Assembly (NCBI GenBank): GCA_032622095.1
Contig: CP136061.1
Span: forward strand, 197,332,935-197,396,934
Direction of reading: 5' to 3'
DNA length: 64,000 bases
Source: Siphonodentalium dalli
Lineage: Eukaryota > Mollusca > Scaphopoda > Gadilida > Siphonodentaliidae
Position numbers and translations under genes: made by a program. The notes below the pieces were generated by a model. That model was not told where the DNA came from. It did not search any database and was given only the letters and a program-made list of their open reading frames with translations. Below, in pieces: positions 24,465 to 34,289 of the stretch (its first letter is position 1; every line of letters begins with the position of its first letter).

Positions 24465-25765
24465 GTAAAGGATGAGCTATTTTCATGGGTTGGCGTCCGT
24501 CGTGCGTGCGTGCGTTCATTTACCCGTGCGTCAACAATTTCCTTCGGCACGCCGTGCAGGCCACATCCTCATCCGATATTCACCAAACTTCATATGTAGC
24601 TTCATGGTGACCTATAAATGGGAGATATCGAATCCCCCCCCCCGAATTTCGATGAAATACATGGCCGCCAGCGGCCATCTTGGATTTTCAAATTTGAGTC
24701 CGTCGGCCTTATCAGTGGATGGGAACTATCTAATTTGACGATTTTCGATGAAAAACATGGTCGCCGGTAGCCATCTTGGATTTTACTCTTTGCATGACTA
24801 AATTCTTCGGCACACCCAACATACCACATCCCTCATTCGATCATCACCAAACTTCGGGATGACATCTAGATGGGAGCCTCCTATTTTGACAGAAATGTGC
24901 TTGCGGCCATCTTGGAATTTACTCTTTGTATGACTAAATCCTTCGGCAAACCCTACAGGTCACATCTCTCATCCAAACTTCATAGGGATCTTCGGGTGAC
25001 CATTAGATAGGAGTCTCATATTTTGACCGAAATGTATTGAAAAACATGGCCGCCAGCAGCCATCTTGGATTTAAAACTTGAATCCATCGCAACACCCCGC
25101 AGCCCGCATTTATCGGAGAATTGATTTGAAAATTTACAGGCATGTTTAGAATCATCTCTAGTTGGGAGCTATCATATTTGAACAATTTTCGATGAAAACC
25201 ATGGCTGCCGGCAGCCATCTTGGATTTTACTATTTTCATGAAAAAATCCTTCGGCACCCCCAACAGACAACATCCCTCGTCCGATCATCACCAAACATCA
25301 TATGGATATTCGGAGTGACCTCTAGATGGGAGCCTCCTATTTTGACCGAAATTTGTTGAAAAACATGACCGCCAGCGGCCATCTTGGAATTTACTCTTTG
25401 TATGACTAAATCCTTCGGCAAACCCTACAGGCTACATCACTCATCCGATCGTCACCAAACTTAATAACGATCTTCTGGGTGACCTCTAGATGGGAGCCTC
25501 ATATTTTGACCGAAATTGGTTATAAAAATGGCGGCCAGACGCCATCTTGGATTTCATATTGGAATCCATCGGCACACCCCGCAGCCAACACATTATTGGA
25601 GAATTGGTTTTAAAATTAACAGGCATGTTTAGAATCATCTCTACATGTATATGGGAGCTATCAAATTTGAAAATTTTCGATGAAAAACATGGCCCCCGGC
25701 AGCCATCTTGGATATTACTCTTTGCATTACTCAATCCTTTGGCACACCCTACATACCACATTGTA
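24465..25765. repeat. Higher-order tandem repeat (~160 bp subunits, ~480 bp super-unit)
   Basis: The word GCCATCTTGGA, or a one-base variant, occurs eight times (about 24679, 24769, 24907, 25057, 25215, 25377, 25542, 25700), mostly at 140-165 bp spacing. Sub-unit variants alternate. CTTTGTATGACTAAATCCTT recurs at about 24925 and 25395, and GAATCCATCG...CACCCCGCAGCC at about 25080 and 25563, so the pattern repeats every three subunits (about 470-485 bp). Conserved CATCACCAAACTTC and CTAGATGGGAGCCTC words fill the spacers. The apparent protein frames through it (KMAAG-like) are by-products of the repeat. Confidence 0.85.
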
Positions 25766-25789
25766 CATGTCTCGACGTTCCAGTGCAGT

Positions 25790-26654
25790 CATGTTGTATC
25801 GAGTCTTCGTTTTCTATTGATAAACTCGTTGATAACGCGATTGTGGAACGTATCTATATATGTGTCCAGGTTGCCGTTTCGACAGTCCGATGGCGTACAG
25901 GTTGATCGTTTTTTAGATTTGTCCCATGAATCATGTATATGTTTCTGTGAATTGTCTACAGTTTGTTGTGTTTGAGAATTTGTGGAAATTGCTTCACTGT
26001 TACTGTAGTAGTTCTCTCTGAGACGCATCCGTCTGAAATATTAATCTTCCATATCATTGCGCAAGGTAAACTTATCAAGCTGACAGTGGGGCAACATTGC
26101 AGCCCTTTAGAAAGAGCATGTCGCTCATTATATTCCAGTTGTCGATAGGATACATTGATAACTGTGACTTTGTTGTCGGGGTCCCTCGTATGATACATTT
26201 GATGATTTTTTTCCAATTTGAAGCGCAATGGGATCGTTTATTGTTGTTTCTTCTTTATAATCATGGTTATGTTAAGAGCTTTGTTATACACTGTTGAACT
26301 CAAAGGCATGCGTATATAGGCACTCCTTTGCATCTCGGCGAGTATCTCCGTCATCTTTTTCAATCGGTTGTAGCAAACGTCCATGGTGTGGATCCTAAAT
26401 TTAGTTGAAGTTTTATCACAGAGACGATCCGAATAATCCGTATGATATGTCGACGCCAGTGGATTCTTTATCCGTATGCCTTTGGGAATTAGTTCCATTT
26501 GTTTGCACGTTTTCAGATAGTATAGACATCGCTGCCAGTCTGCGCCTGTTGTCGTTAAAATTTTATCAACTGCCATTTTCTTCGACTGATGTCGGTGTTC
26601 TGCTACATAATGACGATGCATATATATATATATAGCCATATGAGTCTTGATCAA
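25790..26654 (-). mobile_element. Penelope-like element, N-terminal ORF region, degenerate
   Basis: The minus strand from 26600 to 25790 reads in shifting frames RRLKKMTEILAEM-like helices, then VINVSYRQLEYNERHALSKG followed by LQCCPT. Further on come MRLRENYYSN and a CTPSDCRNGNLDTYIDTFHN segment. The pattern 'vvNLS.r.Ls..e...LskGLkFcPtp ... lrLkeyf' is typical of the region before the reverse transcriptase domain of Penelope-like elements. The RT core itself was not seen. Frame shifts show a dead copy. Confidence 0.65.
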
Positions 26655-26833
26655 ATATAAGATGACATGAATTGAATGATTACACCTTTATTTATTCATT
26701 ATTATACACAAGCTTTCGACCTTCAACGAAGCCTTTATCAACTGAAATGACAATCGATGCAACACGTTAGACGTTCGGCGTTAACGTCTATCACGTGTTG
26801 ACGTATATGTCTTAGAAACCAGTCACGGAGGCC
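26608..26833. repeat. Left inverted repeat flanking the Penelope GIY-YIG fragment
   Basis: Reverse complement of 27229-27452 over more than 200 bp with mismatches. The inner end is CTTAGAAACCAGTCACGGAG. It contains, on the minus strand, TTGATAAAGGC followed by GGTCGAAAGCTTGTGT, a hammerhead-ribozyme-like arrangement. Interpreted as a pseudo-LTR of a Penelope-like element (inference). Confidence 0.75.
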
Positions 26834-27235
26834 GGATAGTGGGCCAAGAATCCCAGATCTCTGATCAGGCCGGTCTTAATTTCGTTTATTTGACTAATGG
26901 CTTTCAGTTCAACAGTTTTCCTCTTATTGACGCATCGAAGATTCCCGCGTAACACCTTAACTTTGAAATCGTCAGTATCATGTTCCGACAAATTGAATTG
27001 CTCCCTACCACGGTACATCAGTATTGCCAGAATGTAATTGAACATCGGTGTCCGTTCATCCATTCCCAAAGAGTTTGTCCGGTTTCACCCACATATACAT
27101 GTATATTTCCAGGCATTTCCTGCATGTGATGGCATACACAACTCCTTTGGACTTTGGACGTACAGTTGAAATGTCCCCAAGTCGTCATGGACTTGCCATT
27201 CGAATTAACCACGCAATTAAGACTAGCCACCCTCC
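26812..27235 (-). mobile_element. Penelope-like element C-terminus with GIY-YIG endonuclease motif
   Basis: The minus strand reads NGKSMTTWGHFNCTSK, then IHVYVGETGQTLWEWMNGHR, a clear GIY-YIG-type signature followed by the family's conserved GETGQTL..R.NGHR box. After a frame change come HDTDDFKVKVLRGNLRCVNK, KTVELKAISQI and GLIRDLGFLAHYP. The C-terminal block matches the usual end of Penelope-like ORFs (approximately 'LRvLRGnL....rK..ELk.I...Gl...lGFl.hY'). At least one frameshift separates the pieces. The fragment is enclosed by the two inverted repeats. Confidence 0.85.
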
Positions 27236-27452
27236 GTGACTGGTTTCTAAGACTGACGTCAAAACGTAATAGGCTTTAACGTCGAACTTCTGACGTGTTT
27301 CATCAATTGTCATTTCACTTGATAAAGGCTTCACGGAATGCCGAAAGCTTGTGTGAAAATACACTAATGAGTTTATAAAGGTGTTATCATTCAAGTCCTG
27401 TCACCTTATAACTTGATCAAGACTCCTACGGCTATACATATACATCGTCGCT
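27229..27452. repeat. Right inverted repeat flanking the Penelope GIY-YIG fragment
   Basis: Partner of 26608-26833. On the plus strand it begins CCTCCGTGACTGGTTTCTAAG and contains TTGATAAAGGC (27319-27329) and GCCGAAAGCTTGTGTG (from 27340). It ends near TTGATCAAGACTCC...GGCTATACAT. Confidence 0.75.
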
Positions 27453-29694
27453 ATATACATGTAATCAGCACGAATTCGTGGGACATGGATGTAAAGTTTT
27501 TCACATGGATATATACTAAATCGGACACAATTCCGCCATTACATCGCACTGTGCGTTGAAGAAATGATGGTACAAGAATATGTCAATATGGCGAACGATT
27601 GAGAGTTCAATTCAATTCAGAATTCAAATCGTTCACATACGGCCGAACATTTTGTAGAAGCGTGCTCGTCTACCCGGACAAAAAATATTTTTCTCCGGTT
27701 GTGTAGTTCTCAGACAATTTATTTAGTTTCGCATTAAGAACGCAAATGATAGGAAGTGATTCAGCTCCAATCCCAAAAAAAACATTTCTGTTTCTTCAGC
27801 GAAATACAAACTAAAACAGTTATTTTCGAAGTTCACACATTAGACTGGTACTTTCCCAAATAAACCAGCCACCCGAATCGTAGTATATTTACCCTTCCTT
27901 CAGCAGTACTGTTCAATGATATGGTGGAATAAAAAGTAAATAACAAATTAAGGTCGATACATAACAATGTGGATTGATGCTAATACGTTGGTAATACGTT
28001 ACTCAGAAATGAGACTATCAATTCGATATAAGTACAAAGACTCACTGCAAATTCATCAAATATTTAAGTATAACAAATTTTAACAAATAAATAAATTTGA
28101 AGCACAAGTGAATTATATTATATTCAACAAACAACTATCTATTTGTCACGAGAAGTATTCATTCATTGTGTGTGTTATCATTTTGTATGTACTTTAGATA
28201 TCTCTCTCAGTGGTCAATTTCGCCGAGTCTGGTGACCTGATGATTTTAGTTGCGTACATAGTCCCACTGCCTTCATTCCAGCATGTTATTCCGCAGCATA
28301 TATAAATATATTATATACACATACATGTTCAGTTTGCTTCGTTTTAATAGAATTTGCCGTCTTTCAGTCACCGTTGCTTAGTTTTTGTTTTCTTGAATCT
28401 TTTCGTTTTATTGTGATATCGCCCAGCTGCTGAGCTGCGGTAAATTAAAGACAATCAATCACTGCGTTACATCCGATCAATGAACCCACAAATACTAAAG
28501 ATGAAGTCGCGAGAAGTTCATACCAAGAAGTGGACATCGTACGATGAAGTTGGATGATCTATGATAGTGGACGAGGCATAATGTTTGATATCAATTAACA
28601 ATGCAATAGCCGGCAGTCCTCCTTTATTTCTGACATCCAGAATATCTCATACACCCTCCGTTGATCTTTTACAGCACAAACTGGCAGTTGGGGAATATAG
28701 CTAGTGTGGGATAAAAAGGACCCCACGGCCGGTATATTGCTCGCGAATAGCTTATCTATACTTCGTGCAGCGGGTGCTCAACTTTTTGGCTCGCCAAAAA
28801 CTCCTTGAACCTAATAGCTATAAGAATCTATAAGACCGCGGCTATGGTCAGTTGGGTGTAACGAACAACGACGGCAACGAGTTCTCCACCCGTTAGTTAC
28901 AATGGAACAACCTGATTGTCTTGAATCACAGCATAGCTAGCTAACGGGGTTTGCCTATATTTTGACCTTCCATAATTGTCTTTCTAACACGCATCTCTGG
29001 AGACATAACACTAATCTTAGCATTCTCGTTTTTTTTAATCATATGATGATGGGGGGTATACTGGATTGAGCTCGTTCACCCGTCCGTTCCAACGTGCTTC
29101 CGTCCGTCTGTCGAGCCGGACATATATTGGTTTTTTTTTCGTTTATACATTTGAGCATGATCTGGACAGAAAGTTTGACATGATTGACCCCCTAATGTCA
29201 AGCTACCACATACTTCCCGTTATTGCGTACAATTTGGAGTTAAGTGGCCAAAACTGTCAAAAATAACAAAAGAAAGACCACTTAAAGCCAAACATGTGGG
29301 TGTGCGTCGGGGCGTCCGTCCGTCTGGGCAGATATCTTAAACACCGGTTGTCAGATCTGAAAGAAATAATTTGATATGGATGTTCACTAGTATGGGGCCA
29401 TTCAATGGAGTGTTCACTACTATGGCGGAAATCAATGAGAGTTCAATCGGTTTGTTCTGTTTTCCGCTCCAGAGTTATTTATCTCTGTTAATATGAAAAT
29501 GTTGGGTTTTTCTATTGAATGTCGATATCTAGCCACCAATACCTCCCATTATGAATACCGACCACTATATCTGGGCAACTTTATATACCGACGCACATGT
29601 TGTAATTAAACAATCAATGTGGATGGAAATTCCGACGTTCCTAATTTAAATTCGAATCTTGATATATGTATACATCTATCCTCTGTGGTTACAG

Positions 29695-29788
29695 GTAGGT
29701 ATACGATCTACTCGACGTGGTGGTCCTGGTGACAAGGGAGATATAGCTGTAGACGACATCGAGTTAACTCCAGGCACCTGTCGTGATA
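29695..29788 (+). CDS. MAM domain 1, C-terminal exon
   Basis: The acceptor is GGTTACAG and the donor is GTGAGT. Phase 0 in, phase 1 out. The translation includes GDKGDIAVDDIELTPGTC, the classic MAM terminus in which an acidic DDI strand leads to the fourth conserved cysteine. It joins in frame to the exon 19.7 kb upstream and supplies the last 31 residues of the domain. A second possible acceptor four bases downstream gives the wrong frame. The length and ending match the C-terminal exon of MAM 2. Confidence 0.92.
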
Positions 29789-30174
29789 GTGAGTTTAAAA
29801 CTATTTAATTATTTAATATCAATACACATGGTATTCTAGATATATACACAATCATTTAGTACATGTCGTAGGTAAAGAGTTTACGATACGCAAAACACTT
29901 AACACCGCGGAAACCCCACAAACCGACTGCGGGTCACCAGGATGCACAGCGAATTTTTTCCCGGCAATCCATATTGAACTTACATGGAGCGGAATAATAT
30001 GAATCAACAGAAAACCTGGAGACTGACTATGCGGGGCTCAACATGAAGCACAGCGAACCACTGACATTCGCCGCAAAACAACGACACTGACAACTACTTG
30101 GGACCATGGGACTTCCGGTTATGTTGCGCCGAATGAGGATGTATCTTTTTTGTCTACAATCTTCGTCCATTTGA

Positions 30175-30575
30175 TTATTTCTCTGGTGCATAACATTCAC
30201 GCTGGAGCGAATTGTAGACCTCGAAGAAACAGATGACGAGAATCTCATTGACAATATCTGCGACAGTGTAAACCGTAGCCAGAAATAATTTATTTATCCA
30301 AGGGATATTCTGGCTGCACATAGGCTGCCATCTCAGAAAGATAACTCACCAAAGCCATGCATTGTAACGTCTAACGAGAGATCAAGTTTATGAGCAAAGA
30401 ACAACAACTTTCATATATATCAAGAGATAAAACCAAGAAGTCACTTATATTATGGATGATATGACGAAGCAAAATATTCAACCCATGAACAAGTTGTTTG
30501 AGCAAAGCAAGGTCACATTCGCCTACTATAAAAATGGTTTAATTTGGACAAAGTTAAACACAGGACAGCGCGTAA
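30175..30575 (+). mobile_element. L1-type ORF1p-like remnant
   Basis: The plus strand reads, in changing frames, LERIVDLEETDDENLIDNIC (30200-30260), DILAAHRLPSQKDNSPKPCI (about 30300-30360) and MDDMTKQNIQPMNKLFEQSK followed by VTFAYYKNGLIWTKL (30450-30550). The order (acidic start, 'dI..aHRlp', 'iiv.f', 'i.edlt..n..lf..ar', 'WT..G.i') resembles the RRM/C-terminal part of L1-type ORF1 proteins and related nucleic-acid-binding ORF1s. Family assignment is tentative. Confidence 0.55.
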
Positions 30576-31429
30576 CGTTCAACATTATGTTAATGGTGGA
30601 CATTGATATAGCTCTCAGGTAGTTTTTTTTTGGTCAAATTTCGTAAGAATAACAAGAAATGACTCTTGGAAATTCCCACAAATCCAAATAAACATGAGTA
30701 TATTCTAAATTGATGTTTTTGGGTTCATATATACTGCCTAACACTATTACTCAGGCATTCGTGCAGGTCTTGTTTGGGGAGGAGTACACCTCCACATTTT
30801 AAACTGTACCCCCATAGCAGCAAAATGTCCTCTTTTTTGGCACACCCCTTGCATGCCAGCCGATTGTGTACCCTCTCCCTAGATTTATAACATTCTGAAT
30901 ATAACTATACGGTTATACTCTTTGAGAAAAGGACAATCAAGACTGTATGTTGGAATTTCAAAAACTTGACTCGAAGATCACCAAATTTAAATCAAACTTC
31001 AATCAAACAGGTAATTATTCCAACACATTTATAGTGTCTTCGTGATTGGAGTTTCCGGCATTCGTTGTATGGACCTTCGGGTTTCCAACTTTTGAATATT
31101 CTGGTACACAGTGGGGTGAGATACTCCACAATCCCCATCTCGCTACGTTCCTGTCTCTCTGTGGTAATAAATTCATGAAAACTCGTGAGTGGCGGCTTCC
31201 AATTCAAGAGAAACAACTCTAACTAATAAACTGGCTTAAGAGTTTGATTATATCATAAACTTTATAACGAATGTTATTAGTAGTGGTGTGTTTACTTTTT
31301 GCTGAATGCTAGCATATACACATACATTATTATAATGCTTACCAAGCCATGTACGCCTGATTTTCCATTTAAACAGTAAATCTAGTAAACGCTGGTCTTG
31401 AGTTTGAGGCATATCCTTGAGTTATTGTG

Positions 31430-31830
31430 GAAAGCGATAGCCACCCAATGTACACATTTGTACAACCCACCAAAAGCCATACAGTAGAACAGTCACTCCA
31501 TATCTACTTAAACACCACACACATGCCCATATAGCCACTCAATGTATACACATATACGCCTCACCCTTGACCATACAGCCACACGTCGGTACACCCGTGC
31601 ACCTCACACATGACCATACAGTCAAGAGTCACCATGTAGGCACACCAGGTATTCGCATACACCTGATAAATGACCATATATTGTCACTCCCTGTATACAT
31701 ATACACCACATTCATGATCACACCAGTCACTCCTTGTATACCAATTCACATCACCGTTGGCCATACCGTCACTCCATGTAAACATATCCACCTCACATGT
31801 GACAATACAGTCACTCCCTGACTGCCATCT
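31430..31830. repeat. Minisatellite, ~40-55 bp units (CAGTCACTCC / ACACCTCACACATGACCATA)
   Basis: About eight diverged units contain CCATACAGTCACTCC or CCATATAGCCACTC, then GTATACACATACACC, CACACATGACC. The open frame through it (rich in H, T, P) is a repeat artefact. Confidence 0.85.
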
Positions 31831-33689
31831 GAAGATACATCCTGTATTAAGTTGATGAACATGGCCATAATCCCATCAGATGTGTTCAGCGAAATTACAA
31901 GATGCTTCCTTTAAAATGAACCTGTCATGCCTCATAAGGTACTGGGAGTTGATAAATAACAAGTGACTCCTAGTTTGCTACCTTCTGGGAATAGCAGAGA
32001 ATAATGTCCGGGTGATATGTGAAAAATCAACCTTTTACGAAATTTGGTTGGAATTTTGCAAGTAATCTTGACTAATCTAGTCTAGAAACTGCTCAGTGTG
32101 ACACATTTAAATGACGTGATTTCGTCGTGTGCTATGCTGTTGACATTCTGTCAATTTTGCAGTGCAACAATATAATGGGAATGTCGCAAAACCATACAAA
32201 TGACTTCACGCAAAGCCAATCCTGGAGGAACACCGTACATTGATTGAAACGCCGATTACATCAGTTCAGTTGCACTAATTTCTTAGTCCCCCTATGAATT
32301 ATGGCCGCCTGCTAGTGCACGGAAGTAGGTCCGTATTCAGTACGAACGTATAGCACACATCGTGACATTTTAGGCCCGTACTCACTACTGATGTATAGCA
32401 GCCAAGCGGTTAAGACAGATCAAAACAATAAACACCTTTGAGACCAAAGAAAGGTCCATTTTACTTTACAAAATTGTCCAAACCTGAAAAGTTATTTTTT
32501 TTGCCGACTTTGATGCCAAGTTTGTGAGAGAAAACATCCAATATCTCTGGTATTGTCAGTAGTTACATCAGTAAATATTAACCAAGGTGCATCAACAATG
32601 TTAGTATTCAATGTATATAATTCATATTAGTCGATTTTTATTCACCAACCACACATTGTAAGCGATTGCACCTTGTAAGCGATTGCAGGGCACGGTAGGG
32701 CAATATCTACCATTTTCCATGATTTGGCTGCCATTTTTGGCAGTCATTTGAGTTAAAGTGACATGTTTGCTTCCATTGAGTTGGAATATTCATAAGTTAT
32801 GGTGTGCCTCAATTACATTAAACAGTTCTGCTAATTTCTAATTGAAGTATGACTAGAATCCCAATTGTGGTTTTTGGTGTAATTTTATACCACTTTCTGT
32901 AAAATCAAAATGTTGAGGGATCGGGAGGGGCTAGGACCCATAGAATGACATATGTCATTGCTGCAATGTTCAGCTAACATGAAAAATACATAATAAAGTA
33001 GCAATTCTCAACCAATTCCAAACAACAGAAACTAATCTAGAAGATGTTAGTGAAAAATAGTCATATTTTCCACTTCGGGCAGCCATTTTGGTGGCTATCT
33101 TCGATGGGGAATGTCCTAGCTTAACAATAATATATACACATGTATACATTTGTCAAGATATTCTCTCTATATGTTGCATCAAACTGAGTTATAGTATCTC
33201 GCCTTAAAAACGGCGGACATGTTTGACGCCATCTTGTCTCCTGTCTACGCGGCCACTTTTTGTTCGTATTAACATTGCTTAAAAATTGAGGGACATAATA
33301 ATGAAGAAAATTGGTGGGGTGAAGTTAAGTCCTGTGATGGTGGATACAGGCCGTACATTATCAGCTCCCATCATATTATATTTGTGTTGTCAACAGAGGT
33401 CAAAATGTCATGACGTCATCAAAGACAAGAGTCATATTTTAGAGTATTCAAATACCTACAGCATGACATGTCACCTATTAAAATCCAATCACAAGGACAT
33501 CACTTATATGGGAGTACTGTTTCTCCCATCACATCATAATCTGGAAGAATGGAAACTGAGAAAGGATACACTTTGACCAAGTAGGTACACAAGGACCCAA
33601 AATATTTGCTGTTAACACAATTTTTCCTGAACAATACAGATCAGGCTACATGAAAATACCAAAGCAGTTAATGAATGGGGGTGTACGGT

Positions 33690-33975
33690 GTGTCCTACCA
33701 GCCCATGGACTATACACACTACATTGGCTTCCGACCGGATAAAGTTCAAGATGCTCGCAATGACTTACAAGTCGCCAAAAACTGTGCACCACAATACCCA
33801 AATGGTAACATATGAAGAAAACTATGAACCAGCTTCCATTGCGGGCTACATAATTATTGGATACTTTAACTGTACATTTGTGAAGTTGTTATTAGATTTT
33901 GTATGTGTGTTAAGCGCCTTGAAACCTTGGTGATATGTGCGCTATACATGGAATGTGTGATATTGTATGATGTGA
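33690..33975 (+). mobile_element. LINE 3' end (RT tail plus 3' UTR), degenerate
   Basis: Around 33715-33780 two frames read LHWLPT and then RIKFKMLAMTYKS, the very common 'LHWLPvrqRidFKillltyKal' LINE tail, broken by a frameshift after LHWLPT. About 140 bp later TGTGTTAAGCGCCTTGAAAC and ATGTGCGCTATACATGGA resemble the conserved 3' UTR end of such LINEs ('aagcgccttgag...ggcgctatataa'). It is only about 280 bp, hence 5'-truncated. Confidence 0.8.
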
Positions 33976-34289
33976 ACAACAGGTCAATGTCGTAGCAATT
34001 TTCCAGCTGTTTTCATTTTTACATACATGTGAGTACAACACATTGAATAGATTTACAAGGAACGTTCGGTAAACATGATTTTTAAAATGAGACTCAACTG
34101 TTCTACATTCTATGACATGCATGAATATATACGCCATTACGTGGCTTCTAAATGTCGTATAAACGCATAAACAGAAACACTATGCTTATGGCATATACAG
34201 GCCCACATGTCGTATACTTTCTATTTCTCTATTCGCGGGATTCCACGCGACTATCCCATATCAGAACTCGCTATTAATAGCACCAAGAT

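Larger units (their letters stand above)
10000..29694 (+). other. 19.7 kb intron of the MAM gene
   Basis: Splits MAM domain 1 between its middle and C-terminal exons. It is packed with repeats annotated separately. The stretches 10000-11150, 13870-16300, 17080-18000, 19000-20225, 20500-22345, 23170-24465 and 27455-29690 hold no feature I can support beyond short open frames and AT-rich sequence. A fragment like the 24.5 kb repeat family (GTCCGTCCGTCTG) recurs near 29085 and 29318. Confidence 0.8.

Noticed and set aside
31430-31830. Regular ~45 bp repeats as a CRISPR-like array
   Set aside because: Repeats and spacers are both degenerate and repetitive, the genome is eukaryotic, and there are no cas genes; it is a minisatellite.
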